A stretch of 64,000 nucleotides of DNA from Chitinophaga rhizophila (GCF_019492185.1 NZ_JAICCF010000003.1:1116001-1180000); one strand, 5' to 3'; positions 15,975 to 25,684 are shown, counted from the stretch's first letter. The notes: a model not told the origin generated them from the sequence alone. Made by a program: numbers and translations.

Positions 15975-17669
15975 CTAAAACTCGATTTTTACACCCGGGA
16001 ACTGCTGCACGATCTTATTTTGCTCAGCTTCCGAGAAACAATTATATCGTAAATCAATGTATTCCAATGATTTCAATTCATAGATAGTCTCCGGGAGATA
16101 TGGCAGTTCATTAAAAGATATATCCAGGTACTTCAGTTTTGGCAGCCTATTAAGCTCTCTGATATCATCAGGAGTAATACCAGGAGTTACGATAATAGAA
16201 AATCTGCCATCCGGTTCCTGCCGCTTCCTGTCCAGTAGTGCCGGCAGGTGACCAAACTTTTTAGGGTTCTCTTCTGCCATTTCTGACCATATATCAATGG
16301 TAAACTCGTCAATATACTCTTTCTCTTCCCTGTTCCGGTCTATTTCCAGGTGCTCCAATGTAGGAATGTTAAATACATCTTCCTTCCAGCTTAATAACTT
16401 GCGACTGATCACCAGCTTTTTGAGATTGGAAAACTTCGTAAAATCAGGAAAGTTGTTAGCATCAGTACGGCTGCCCGTCCACAGAAATGCCTCCAGCGAT
16501 TGTATATTCAATATTGCGTCAGGTAGTTCGTGAAAATAGTTCTCCCGCAGATCGAGCGACTTCAGATGCTTCAATTTAGTCAGCGCCATCGGAAACGAAA
16601 AGGCCTTGTTCAGATCTTTATAACTTCCGAATAAACTGATTTCTTCGAGGCTGTCAGGTAGTTGGAATGTTTCCGGCAGCCGTAGCTGCACATGGTTTGC
16701 AAGTAATACTTTGAGACCAGGCAACTGCCCGAATGTTGCAGGAAGTTCCCGTAAATTATAGTTACTGCTGATGTCCAGTATCCGTAGGTGCCGTAGTTGA
16801 CTGATAGCCGGAGAGATCTGTTGAAGATCGCAATTACGGATGTATAATTCCTCCAGCTGTTCCAGCCTACCTATTTCCTCAGGCAATGTTTCAATGTTAT
16901 TATCTGATAACACCAGTTTTCTGAGGTTCACCAGTTTTGTGATGGCTACCGGAAATGCATCCAGCTTCTTATCCGTCAGGTCAAGTTCAGTAATATTATT
17001 TCCCCCGTTTTTTAGCAGCTTCCCTATCTGTTCCTGGTAGATGACTTTAGGTGGTTTCGCAGTTTTCTTAAAGGGAGACTTACCTGCCTTCAGCGCGGCT
17101 ATAAACTTCCATACATTTACTGACTCACTATCTTGCATCACGGATTTCAGCAGTGCAGCCGCGAGGTCTTTGGTAGTATAGTCGTATTCAAAGAAATCGT
17201 TGTCATCACTGTAGACGTTGATAAGTATTGCATCTTCGGGCGTGATGGCTGAGTGGTGGTCTGAATTAAGCACATATGGCACGTTAGTCGTTCCTTCGAC
17301 GGTGATACTTCCATCATTGTAATATCCGTAAAAGGCGTGTTTTACAGCTGCATTTCCGGTGATATGAATGATGTTATCTCCACTATACAATACCTCGCAC
17401 GAAACATCGCCGGTAACAAGTAGCCACGGTTTGTAATCTCTGATAATAATATCGCCATTGACGGTCAGATTACCATGTACAAAAACTAATACGGCCTCCG
17501 TATCAATAGCATCGGTGTAGTTTGTATCAAGGTCGCCATCGATCACTGTTTCACCGTCAAGGAATATGACATTTCCTTTATCAAGATTACTGATCACATC
17601 GTATTGTGACAGGTCAAATTTCTCTTTAATTGCAGAAAGAGCAACAACTTTTGGAGTAATGGAGTTCAT
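15975..17669 (-). CDS. Leucine-rich repeat protein with an N-terminal beta-solenoid-like domain
   Basis: A 564-aa protein with no signal peptide. Residues 28-135 have repeated short strands separated by turns (NVIFLDGETVIDGDLDTN, VLVFVHGNLTVNGDIIIRD, WLLVTGDVSCEVLYSGDN), resembling polymer-forming or beta-solenoid proteins. Residues 225-560 carry bacterial LRRs of the LxxLxLSxNxLxxLPxxI type, for example LRKLVLSDNNIETLPEEIG and LKYLDISFNELPYLPETI. LRRs bind proteins, and some are effectors. It follows the glycosyltransferase gene after 39 nt, so the two are probably one operon. The target is unknown. The repeat tract begins 67 nt beyond its stop. Confidence 0.88.
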   Translation of the reverse strand: MNSITPKVVALSAIKEKFDLSQYDVISNLDKGNVIFLDGETVIDGDLDTNYTDAIDTEAVLVFVHGNLTVNGDIIIRDYKPWLLVTGDVSCEVLYSGDNIIHITGNAAVKHAFYGYYNDGSITVEGTTNVPYVLNSDHHSAITPEDAILINVYSDDNDFFEYDYTTKDLAAALLKSVMQDSESVNVWKFIAALKAGKSPFKKTAKPPKVIYQEQIGKLLKNGGNNITELDLTDKKLDAFPVAITKLVNLRKLVLSDNNIETLPEEIGRLEQLEELYIRNCDLQQISPAISQLRHLRILDISSNYNLRELPATFGQLPGLKVLLANHVQLRLPETFQLPDSLEEISLFGSYKDLNKAFSFPMALTKLKHLKSLDLRENYFHELPDAILNIQSLEAFLWTGSRTDANNFPDFTKFSNLKKLVISRKLLSWKEDVFNIPTLEHLEIDRNREEKEYIDEFTIDIWSEMAEENPKKFGHLPALLDRKRQEPDGRFSIIVTPGITPDDIRELNRLPKLKYLDISFNELPYLPETIYELKSLEYIDLRYNCFSEAEQNKIVQQFPGVKIEF

Positions 17670-17708
17670 AGGTAATGATATGTTGTGTTAACTATTACAG
17701 GTTGGAAG

Positions 17709-18620
17709 TTATGGGTGTTTGCGCATCTGGAAAAACATTTTGATACAATATGTAAATATCTTGAAGGGTTTACCTTTCTTCATTGCAAGCAGGTACTTCT
17801 TGTAAGTGAAGTAAAGTCGCATACGGTTAAAGTTATTGACCAGCGAATAGCTGTCATACGTTTTCAACAGTGCGTCGAACACCGCTTTCTCTTTTTCAAA
17901 TGCGGGCGGACAGGTATCGCGGAAGGTTCTTAACTTGAATTTTGTGACCTCAATCTTCTGCTGTTCGTCTGATTGTGTAGTGGTCACATTCCTGCCATGC
18001 TGCCGCCATTTAACAAAGGCTTTATCAAAGTACTTTACAGTACCATGTAGCGTGCCAAAGAAGCCCAGCCAGAGATCATGAGCCATGTCAGGAAATGGAA
18101 TGGCTGCTTCTACAACTGCACGCTTTATAATCAACGAATGACCAGTTACGCAGTTATCCGTAGCAAACATCAGCGGATTATAAAAGTCCTGTATTACTTT
18201 AAGATCAGAATGGTTGCAGCGTTTCTCAAGATTTTCGGTAACAATCTCTGAGTCTGAGATGATCATCGGATGATCACCAATAGCAGCCATCAGTTCAGCA
18301 GTCTTTTCCGGCAGCCAGATATCATCCTGGTCAGAAAAAGAGACATATGCACCTGTAGACAGGGTTACGCCTCGCTCAAAGTTTTTGACGTATCCGAGGT
18401 TCACTTCGTTTTGATATACATGTACGTGACTGTATTGACGGGCGTACCTTTGCAGTATTTCCAGGGTGTTGTCAGTACTGCGATCATCCACAACGACGAT
18501 TTCTGTATTAGGATATGTCTGCGCAATCAGCGAATCCATTTGTGCCTCAATATACTTTGCTCCATTATAGGTAGCCACCACAATCGATACCAGTGGTTGC
18601 GCTGCTGTTTGGCTTGACAT
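17709..18620 (-). CDS. Glycosyltransferase family 2
   Basis: A 303-aa GT-A fold enzyme. The N-terminal domain is complete: VSIVVATYNGAKYIEAQMDSL (residues 10-30), VVVDDRSTDNT (about 41-51) and the metal-binding SFSDQDDIWLPEK (93-105). The C-terminal region, with a long charged helix and KWRQHGRNVTTT, resembles rhamnosyltransferase-like GT2 proteins of polysaccharide synthesis. No transmembrane domain is obvious except a hydrophobic tail near KYLLAMKKG. It is not in a polysaccharide cluster but is upstream of an LRR gene, so donor and acceptor are unknown. Confidence 0.9.
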   Translation of the reverse strand: MSSQTAAQPLVSIVVATYNGAKYIEAQMDSLIAQTYPNTEIVVVDDRSTDNTLEILQRYARQYSHVHVYQNEVNLGYVKNFERGVTLSTGAYVSFSDQDDIWLPEKTAELMAAIGDHPMIISDSEIVTENLEKRCNHSDLKVIQDFYNPLMFATDNCVTGHSLIIKRAVVEAAIPFPDMAHDLWLGFFGTLHGTVKYFDKAFVKWRQHGRNVTTTQSDEQQKIEVTKFKLRTFRDTCPPAFEKEKAVFDALLKTYDSYSLVNNFNRMRLYFTYKKYLLAMKKGKPFKIFTYCIKMFFQMRKHP

Positions 18621-18693
18621 AGAAATATGCAGTTAAAAAATTAGCCACCAGGGCTTTAAAGGTGTAAAAATATTGATATTATTCAGAATTACA

Positions 18694-18701
18694 CAAAATT
18701 A
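18694..18701 (-). promoter_or_regulatory. -7 element upstream of the glycosyltransferase gene
   Basis: TAATTTTG on the minus strand, exact TAnnTTTG, about 73 nt before the start at 18620. No matching -33 element seen. Confidence 0.4.
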
Positions 18702-18879
18702 GACGCCTCCGGGCTGTCTGACCTGGCCAGGATCCAGTATCAGTGCAGGGTAGCTGATCTGACAATAGATATATTAGTGCTGGAACTTACTGATAATAAG
18801 CCCAATCAGCATTCCCATTATCCACAACCGTTCACAAATCCATTTTTTTTCTCCAAATTACAGCCCTTTGGGGATTTAT

Positions 18880-20349
18880 ATGAATAAAGACGATCTATAT
18901 TGGTTAATATCCACCTCGCCGGCCATACAGATGTTACGCTTGCGGAATACACAATGGATTTTACCTTTCCTATATGGTGTTTTTAAGGAAGAGAACCGGT
19001 TTTCTATATCTGAAGGCCAGCTCACCCGTTTGCTTGCGGAGACCCTTGGCCAGCAGGACGATGGTACGGAAGACCTGGAAGAAGCAAAGATCAACTTTGG
19101 AGAGGATGAAGAAACCCGCGCCAGGAAATACATCCTGAACTGGGTACAGAAGAGGCTCTTGCAGGATTTGCCGGACGCCGAAGGAAATACCCAGTACCAG
19201 CTGAGCGCCTACACAGAAAAAGTGTTTCAGTGGATGCAGACATTGCAGCTGCGTCAGCACGTAGGTACAGAAAGCCGCTTTAAGCTGCTTTTTAACTCTC
19301 TCCGGGATATAGTAGAGAACACAGAAGATGATCGGGTAAAGAAGCTGGAAATACTCAAGAATAAAAGATCGGAACTGGATAAAGAGATCAAAGCACTGGA
19401 ACTGGGTATCGTACCTGACAGGTATAATAATGCCCAGGTGGAAGAACGCCTGGAACTGTTTACCCGGCTGTGTTATGAACTGATCAGCGATTTCCGTGAA
19501 GTAGAAGATAACTTCAAAGCTATACACCGTACGATTGTTGAACAGCACACAAAAGCTGAACAAAACAAAGGTGCTATCATTGGCTTTGCATTTGAAGCCT
19601 ATGATTCACTCCGTAATAGTAACCAGGGTAAGAGCTTCTATGCTTTCTGGGACTTCCTTATTTCACGCGCAGGGCAGGAGGAGTGGCGTGAACTGACGGA
19701 ACAGCTGTTGCACACTGTGTCTGAAAGGAATATTACTGCTGATGATCATTTCCTGCAGAATATAAAATCCATGCTCTTGCAGCAGGGGAAAACTGTATAT
19801 GATGCTAATGATAAAATGGCGGAAAAGCTCAGCCGTATTATCTCTGAGAAGGAAATTGCCCGTCACAGACGCTTGCGCAAACAGATCAATAATATCAAGG
19901 AATTTGTCTTCGATCTGATAGAAAAAGAACAGGATGTCGATTGTGGTATTACCATTGACGACAGCGCACAGATCAAGATGGTCATGGAAAAGAAACTATC
20001 GCTGGAGCAAAAGAAATCAACGGTAGAAGTAAAGCAACCATCCAATGCTACTGAACAGATAGCAGACGTGGAGCGCTTCAGCCGCTTACTGAATACATCT
20101 TTTATCAACAGGAAACAGTTATGGCAGAAAGTTGAGCACGTACTGAAAGATAAACAGACGGCCACATTAAAAGAAGTGCTGGAACAGTCTCCACTGGAAT
20201 ACGGTCTGGCGGAAGTGATCAGTTACTACGACTTCCTGCGTGAGAAATCCAGCAGGGCTTACATTGTAAAGAATACTACGGAACTGATCCCGTTAAATCA
20301 GGAGCAGACAAAATTTGTAGAAGTTCCATATCTATTATTTGGTAAATAA
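18880..20349 (+). CDS. jetA: DUF3375 protein, JetA/MksF-like kleisin of an SMC complex
   Basis: A 489-aa protein from the ATG at 18880; an in-frame TTG at 18868 is rejected. The opening DDLYWLISTSPAIQMLRL, then WILPFLYGVFKEENRFSISEGQLTRLL, is the DUF3375 signature. DUF3375 proteins are the kleisin subunits of Wadjet (JetA) and the related MksBEF condensins. The middle (about 165-240) is coiled coil, as expected for the arm that contacts the SMC protein, and the C-terminal winged-helix region (LLNTSFINRKQLWQKVEHVL onwards) would bind the SMC head. It starts an operon of JetA-JetB-JetC with gaps of 14 and 28 nt. No exact TAnnTTTG promoter is seen in the 259 nt upstream. Confidence 0.88.
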   Translation: MNKDDLYWLISTSPAIQMLRLRNTQWILPFLYGVFKEENRFSISEGQLTRLLAETLGQQDDGTEDLEEAKINFGEDEETRARKYILNWVQKRLLQDLPDAEGNTQYQLSAYTEKVFQWMQTLQLRQHVGTESRFKLLFNSLRDIVENTEDDRVKKLEILKNKRSELDKEIKALELGIVPDRYNNAQVEERLELFTRLCYELISDFREVEDNFKAIHRTIVEQHTKAEQNKGAIIGFAFEAYDSLRNSNQGKSFYAFWDFLISRAGQEEWRELTEQLLHTVSERNITADDHFLQNIKSMLLQQGKTVYDANDKMAEKLSRIISEKEIARHRRLRKQINNIKEFVFDLIEKEQDVDCGITIDDSAQIKMVMEKKLSLEQKKSTVEVKQPSNATEQIADVERFSRLLNTSFINRKQLWQKVEHVLKDKQTATLKEVLEQSPLEYGLAEVISYYDFLREKSSRAYIVKNTTELIPLNQEQTKFVEVPYLLFGK

Positions 20350-20363
20350 CAGTACACACTATT

Positions 20364-20963
20364 ATGAGCACAGCGAAAATACTACCTTATGCAACAGTAG
20401 TGGTAAAACTGTTGAAAGGCCCGGTGGAATATGTGGAGAAAGGTGCCTGGGAAAAACTACTGCAATACAAGGTTGAACTTACCGGTTTTCTGCAGCAGCT
20501 TGGCTTATACCTCGTGCTGGATGAGCAGGACGGATATGCCTTTGTAAAGCACGCCTTGTCTGAAGATGATGAAGCCTATGTAAGCTGGATACATCGCCGT
20601 TCATTCAGCTATGAAGAGAGCGTGATGCTGGTACTGCTGCGTGAAATGATGGCCGAATTTGAGATCAGTGAGTCAGGATCAAGAGAATTAATCAAGAAGC
20701 GTAGAGAGATAAAAGAATATGCAGAACTTTTCTTCAAGGAAGGTGCCAGCCGTATCAAATTCCTGAAGGAAATAGACAGGCTCGTGGATAAAGTAGAAGA
20801 AAGCGGCTTCCTGCATCGAATAGAAAATCATGAAGTACCAGACGAGCAGAAGTTCAGGATAAGAAAGATCATCAAAGCAAAGGTAGATAGTGAAGCGCTG
20901 GATACCTTCCAGCAGCAGCTGAGTGAAATGGCTATTGGTAGCGCTAATGTGGAGGCGGAATAA
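20364..20963 (+). CDS. jetB: DUF4194 protein, JetB/MksE-like subunit of an SMC complex
   Basis: A 199-aa winged-helix protein of the DUF4194 type, the KITE (MukE/MksE-like) partner that bridges the kleisin and the SMC arms. Visible elements: ATVVVKLLKGPVEYVEKGAWEKLLQY, the helix-turn FLQQLGLYLVLDEQDGYAFVKH, RRSFSYEESVMLVLLREMM, and a charged coiled segment at 105-165. The central position in JetA-JetB-JetC matches the usual gene order. Confidence 0.87.
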   Translation: MSTAKILPYATVVVKLLKGPVEYVEKGAWEKLLQYKVELTGFLQQLGLYLVLDEQDGYAFVKHALSEDDEAYVSWIHRRSFSYEESVMLVLLREMMAEFEISESGSRELIKKRREIKEYAELFFKEGASRIKFLKEIDRLVDKVEESGFLHRIENHEVPDEQKFRIRKIIKAKVDSEALDTFQQQLSEMAIGSANVEAE

Positions 20964-20991
20964 CACACCATAAAATTTTTTGTTAGAAACA

Positions 20992-23900
20992 ATGCAGTTA
21001 AACGTTTTCAGTACTGATAATCATAAAAGTGGCTTCCGCCTGCAATACCTTGAGGTATTGAACTGGGGTACATTTGATGAGCATATACATAGTATCAAGC
21101 CAAACGGAGAAACCAGTCTGCTGACAGGTGCTAATGGTAGTGGCAAAACGACATTTATTGATGCGCTGCTGACGCTGATGGTACCTGAAAAAAGGTACCG
21201 GTTTTATAACCAGAGTAGTGGTAGTGAGAAGAAAGGTGACAGAACAGAAGACTCCTATGTAATGGGAGGGTATGGTATGGTCAACAACGAGGCGACCGGT
21301 ATTACCAAAACACTTTACTTAAGAGAAAACAAAGAAGATGCATACAGCATTCTGCTGGCCAACTTCGCTAATGAAGCAGATCAGTATGTAACACTGTTTC
21401 AGGTGAGGTACTTCGTCAATGGCGACATGCGTAAGATATTCGGTGTTGCTCACCGTGCGATGCATATTGCCGATGACTTCAGTCCGTTTGACATGGGTGG
21501 TACCTGGAAGCGCCGTATCGATCAGCTGTACAATAAAGGCGGTCGCAGGCAGGTAGAGTGGTTTGATGCAGCCAGCAAATACGCACAGCGTATGGTGGAA
21601 GCGCTGGGTATGCAAAGTATACAAGCAGTACAGCTGTTTAACCAGACGGTAGGTATCAAAGTACTGGGTAATCTGGATGATTTCATTCGTACCAACATGC
21701 TCGAACCACGTAACATGGAAGAGCAGTTCCAGGAACTGAAGAAACACCTGACCACGCTGCTGGATGCACAGCGGAACATTGAAAAGGCAGAAGAACAGAT
21801 ACGTTTGCTGGCACCTATCAAAGAGCACCATGAGAATTTCTCTTCATACCTGACCACCATCATGCAGTTGAAGCAGGAGCTGAATACTGCTACCATCTGG
21901 AATAGCTTCACGCGTAATCAACTGTTAACACAGGCATTGCTGGAACGTCGTCAGGAAGTAGATTCACTGCAACGCAAAATCGAGGATACCAAGGTTAACA
22001 TGGCTGATCTGCAGGAGCAGGAGCGTGTTACCAAAAACCTCATGGAGCAGAATAAGGCGGGTCAACGGCTGCAACAGCTGGAGAAGGAAATACAAGAGCT
22101 GGAAAAGAGGAGAGCTACCGCAGAAGAGAACCTGCGTGAGTTTGCGTCCTGGTGCGATACGTTGCATGTAAAGGAAGATGAAATCAACGATGACGCTACC
22201 TATCAGCGCGTACTGAAAGAAGCCAGTCGAGCAGCCCTGAAATTGGAAACAGAGCAACGCCTGAATGAAGAAGATGAGTACAGTGCCAAGCGTGTGAAGG
22301 AACGTGCAGTGAGTGAAAAGGAAACGCTTGAGAAAGAGATCGAATTATTACATCAGTCAAGAAATAACATCCCGTCACACCTGGTAGACCTGCGTAAAGA
22401 AATATGCAGTAGTCTTAGAATTGATGTGGGTGAAATATTATTCGCAGGAGAACTCATACAGGTTAAAGCAGAAGAAATCGAATGGCAGCCGGCGCTAGAG
22501 AAGCTATTACACTCATTTTCGCTGCGATTGCTGGTACCGGAGAAGCACTATAAAAAGGTGACATCCTATGTGAATAACAATAACCTCCGCACCCGCCTGA
22601 TATACTATCAGATCAAGGAATCAGCGTTGACGCTGTATCCGGATGATGATACCGTATATCATAAACTGGATTTCCACCCCGACCATAAACTGAGTCCCTG
22701 GGTGCAGCAACAGATCATTCAGCAGTTCAGCTATGTGTGTGTGAATAGCGAGCGTGAGCTGCAACGCAATGATATGGCTATTACAGTAGAGGGGCTTATC
22801 AAGAATCGTGACAGGCATGAAAAGGATGACCGGGCGAATAGTAACGATGCCTCCCGTTATGTAATGGGCTGGAACAACGAAAGGAAAAAGGATGCCCTCA
22901 TCTTAAAGCGAAGTAAGCTGAATGAAGCAATCACATCCTCCAACGAGATACTGCAGACCTGTAAGTCAAGGTCTGCCAGATTGCAGAAGCAGTTCTATGC
23001 AGCCGGCCGCCTGAAAGAGCATAAAGGCTTTGATGAGATCAATATCGGAAAGTTACAAAAGGCCATTCGTAAGGCACAGGATCAGATAGGTTCATTGACT
23101 GATGAAAACCAGGAACTGGATGCACTGAAGCAGCAGCTTATAGATATTGAACGGCAGAAGGAAGATAATCAGGAGGCGCAGGCCATGCTGATCAGGAATG
23201 AGGCGCTGGAGCAACGTAATATTGAGGATATGGAGGAGGAGCAGCAGGCAATGCAGCACCTGTTGCAGCATGTTACAGAAGCAGATAAGGATGAACTGCT
23301 TAATTTCCAGCAGCAGAATAGTCACCTGTTAGGAAATGTAACACTAGAGAACGTAGGCGCGATATATAAATCACTGCGGGAAAACAAAGAGCAGGACCTG
23401 AAATTGGCAGAAGATGCACGTCATAAGGAGGAAGTGATGCTCAACAGAAGCATTAACCGTCTTAAAAATCCACCGGCAGACGTATTACAGCGTTTCCCTG
23501 ACTGGATATCAGATGTGCATACTTTAGCTGATGATGCAGTAAATGCAACAGAATACATTGAGTGGCTGGATAAACTAACTACTGATAACCTGCCGGGTTA
23601 TAAGAAGGATTTTGAAAGTTATATCAATGTCACCATCACTTACAAGATTGGTGGTCTGAATGAGGAGATGGAGAAGTGGGAACGTGACATCAGTAACACT
23701 ATTCAGAAGCTGAATCATTCGTTGAGCGGTATCAACTTTAACCGTTTGCCGGATACATTTATTCAGCTGGTGAAACGTCCTGTAGCTTCAGGATCTGAAG
23801 CGCGTGAGTTCAAGACCCGTTTACTCGATGCCTTGCCGCAGGCAGCAAACTGGCAACAAAGTACCTTTGAAGAGAAAGCACAGCACTTCCGTGAGAAAGT

Positions 23901-24393
23901 ACAGCCATTGATAGCTGCACTGGATGAAAGCGAGGCATATCGTGCGCGGGTGCTGGATGCCCGTAACTGGTTTGAATTTTGGGCCGATGAACGTTTCAGG
24001 GAAACAAACGAATCCAAGAAGATCTATCGTCAGATGGGACAGTTGTCAGGCGGTGAGAAAGCGCAGCTGACCTATACCATTCTTTGTAGCGCTATCGCTT
24101 ACCAGTTTGGTATAACAAGGGAGGGTAAGAATGCAAGAAGTTTGCGGTTCATTGCTGTAGATGAAAGCTTCAGTAACCAGGATGAGGAGAAAGCTACATA
24201 TCTGATGGAGCTGTGTAAGCAGTTACATCTGCAATTGCTGGTGGTAACACCAAGTGATAAGATCCAGATTGTTCAGCATTTTATTGCCCATGTGCACCTG
24301 GTACAGCGTGTGAATGGCCGGAATAGTATACTGTATAATATGACAGTAAAAGAGTTACAGAACAAGATGGAAGACAGCGAAGTAGCTGTGTAG
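20992..24393 (+). CDS. jetC: SMC/Rad50-like ATPase, JetC/MksB-like
   Basis: A 1133-aa protein from the ATG at 20992. Walker A is GANGSGKT (46-53); two long coiled-coil arms lie at about 255-480 and 640-870, around a hinge-like globular part (about 465-560, including IGEILFAGELI-like and SFSLRLLVPEKHY segments). The C-terminal head has the signature QLSGGEKAQL (about 1017-1026) and Walker B LRFIAVDES (about 1051-1059, catalytic Glu present). It should be an active DNA-loop-extruding ATPase. In Wadjet the complex recognises plasmid DNA and JetD cleaves it. A terminator follows 25 nt after the stop and the next gene is unrelated, so no JetD is encoded here. Confidence 0.9.
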   Translation: MQLNVFSTDNHKSGFRLQYLEVLNWGTFDEHIHSIKPNGETSLLTGANGSGKTTFIDALLTLMVPEKRYRFYNQSSGSEKKGDRTEDSYVMGGYGMVNNEATGITKTLYLRENKEDAYSILLANFANEADQYVTLFQVRYFVNGDMRKIFGVAHRAMHIADDFSPFDMGGTWKRRIDQLYNKGGRRQVEWFDAASKYAQRMVEALGMQSIQAVQLFNQTVGIKVLGNLDDFIRTNMLEPRNMEEQFQELKKHLTTLLDAQRNIEKAEEQIRLLAPIKEHHENFSSYLTTIMQLKQELNTATIWNSFTRNQLLTQALLERRQEVDSLQRKIEDTKVNMADLQEQERVTKNLMEQNKAGQRLQQLEKEIQELEKRRATAEENLREFASWCDTLHVKEDEINDDATYQRVLKEASRAALKLETEQRLNEEDEYSAKRVKERAVSEKETLEKEIELLHQSRNNIPSHLVDLRKEICSSLRIDVGEILFAGELIQVKAEEIEWQPALEKLLHSFSLRLLVPEKHYKKVTSYVNNNNLRTRLIYYQIKESALTLYPDDDTVYHKLDFHPDHKLSPWVQQQIIQQFSYVCVNSERELQRNDMAITVEGLIKNRDRHEKDDRANSNDASRYVMGWNNERKKDALILKRSKLNEAITSSNEILQTCKSRSARLQKQFYAAGRLKEHKGFDEINIGKLQKAIRKAQDQIGSLTDENQELDALKQQLIDIERQKEDNQEAQAMLIRNEALEQRNIEDMEEEQQAMQHLLQHVTEADKDELLNFQQQNSHLLGNVTLENVGAIYKSLRENKEQDLKLAEDARHKEEVMLNRSINRLKNPPADVLQRFPDWISDVHTLADDAVNATEYIEWLDKLTTDNLPGYKKDFESYINVTITYKIGGLNEEMEKWERDISNTIQKLNHSLSGINFNRLPDTFIQLVKRPVASGSEAREFKTRLLDALPQAANWQQSTFEEKAQHFREKVQPLIAALDESEAYRARVLDARNWFEFWADERFRETNESKKIYRQMGQLSGGEKAQLTYTILCSAIAYQFGITREGKNARSLRFIAVDESFSNQDEEKATYLMELCKQLHLQLLVVTPSDKIQIVQHFIAHVHLVQRVNGRNSILYNMTVKELQNKMEDSEVAV

Positions 24394-24417
24394 CCTTCTA
24401 TGAAAATATGTTAAAAA

Positions 24418-24455
24418 TGAAACCGCTTCAGTAGTCAGCTGAAGCGGTTTTGTTT
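24418..24455 (+). terminator. Terminator closing the JetABC operon
   Basis: AAACCGCTTCAG (24420-24431) pairs with CTGAAGCGGTTT (24439-24450) around TAGTCAG, then TGTTT. It may also end the convergent YqhD transcript. Confidence 0.85.
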
Positions 24456-24476
24456 ACATCTATATTTGAGTTGACC

Positions 24477-25637
24477 TTAATAGCTCATTTCTACAATTTT
24501 CTCAACATCAGCAGGGGTCAGGGCTTTCCTTTCACCGATCCCATTCCATCCACGCTCTGTAAATTTGCGGGAAATGACTTGTGCCGTGCCGGGAAACTCA
24601 CCGGTATATGCTGATAACCTGGTATCGATCTCCAGGGAATGGAAGAAGTCTTCCGTAGCTTTGATAGCGGCATTTGCCTTTTCTTCCATCGTACCTGATG
24701 TAACATTCCAAATGCGTTCAGCATACTGGGCCAGCTTTTCCTTTTTACTGTTGAAGTTATAGCGGTAGTGGGAAGGAGTGATGATAGCCAGTGTTCTTGC
24801 ATGGTCTATACCGAATAAAGCAGTCAGCTCATGACCCATTGCATGCACCGCCCAGTCGGTAGGCACGCCTTTCTGAATCAGGCCATTCAAAGCCATGGTG
24901 CAACTCCACATAAAGTTGGCCGCTGCTTCATAGTCTGATGGATCTTTAATTACTTTAGGTGCTACCTCTACCAGTGTCTGCATAATGCTTTCCGCTATTC
25001 TGTCCTGCAACAATGCTCCAATCGGGTAGGTCATGTATTGTTCCAGCACATGAGTAAAGGCATCTGTGATACCATTTGCCAGCTGGCGTTTCGGAATGGA
25101 AGCAACTACCTGCGGGTCCAGTACTGAGAACTGCGGGAAGAGGCCTGGTCCGCCCATGGAGAACTTTTCCTGCGTTTCCTGACGACTGATTACTGCGCCG
25201 GAGTTCATTTCTGATGCCGTGGCAGGTAACGTTAATACAGTACCAAATGGTAGACCTTTTTTGGTTACGATCCTTTGGGAGAGAATATCCCATGGACTAT
25301 CACCTTCATATAATGCTGCAGCAGAGAGGAACTTCACACCGTCAATGACAGAGCCGCCACCAACTGCCAGCATAAAATCAATCTTTTCTTCTTTTATAAC
25401 TTTCAATGCCTTAAGTAACACCTCATACTCGGGATTTGCGGGGATGCCGCCAAATTCCAATACAGTGAAGTTTTGCAAGGCGGCCTTTACCTGATCATAA
25501 ATCCCATTCTGTTTAATACTGCCACCACCATAAAGCATCAATAGTTTTGCGCCGGAAGGTATCTCTTTCGCAAGATTGGCAATCTGTCCTTTGCCAAATA
25601 AGATCTTTGTCGGGTTCCTGTATTCAAAATTTAGCAT
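24477..25637 (-). CDS. yqhD: Iron-containing NADPH-dependent aldehyde reductase/alcohol dehydrogenase, YqhD-like
   Basis: A 386-aa enzyme from the ATG at 25637 (MLNFEYRNPTKILFGKG), reducing short-chain and toxic aldehydes with NADPH in the cytoplasm. It tracks E. coli YqhD closely: nucleotide-binding loops YGGGSIK (36-42) and AVGGGSVIDG (91-100), the TLPATASEMN segment, and the metal ligands Asp 192 and His 196 (ITDAFTH), His 265 (WAVHAMGHE) and His 279 (IDHARTLAI). All four metal ligands are intact. A promoter lies 48 nt upstream, giving a single-gene unit. A role in detoxifying lipid-peroxide aldehydes is known for YqhD and inferred here. Confidence 0.93.
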   Translation of the reverse strand: MLNFEYRNPTKILFGKGQIANLAKEIPSGAKLLMLYGGGSIKQNGIYDQVKAALQNFTVLEFGGIPANPEYEVLLKALKVIKEEKIDFMLAVGGGSVIDGVKFLSAAALYEGDSPWDILSQRIVTKKGLPFGTVLTLPATASEMNSGAVISRQETQEKFSMGGPGLFPQFSVLDPQVVASIPKRQLANGITDAFTHVLEQYMTYPIGALLQDRIAESIMQTLVEVAPKVIKDPSDYEAAANFMWSCTMALNGLIQKGVPTDWAVHAMGHELTALFGIDHARTLAIITPSHYRYNFNSKKEKLAQYAERIWNVTSGTMEEKANAAIKATEDFFHSLEIDTRLSAYTGEFPGTAQVISRKFTERGWNGIGERKALTPADVEKIVEMSY

Positions 25638-25684
25638 GTCGATTCTGTTTGTTAAAGTAAGTTCACAGCTCTTTCTCTGCAAAG

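Noticed and set aside
15775..15978. A 67-codon frame inside the 11-nt modular repeat
   Set aside because: The array period (55 nt) is not a multiple of three, so the frame is accidental, and it runs into the LRR gene's 3' end.
20688..24017. Minus-strand frames inside the SMC genes
   Set aside because: They lie opposite strongly coding plus-strand genes and show no domains.
24477..25637. A hidden JetD gene after JetC
   Set aside because: The next gene, on the other strand, is a complete YqhD-type alcohol dehydrogenase with all metal ligands; nothing between it and JetC can encode a nuclease.
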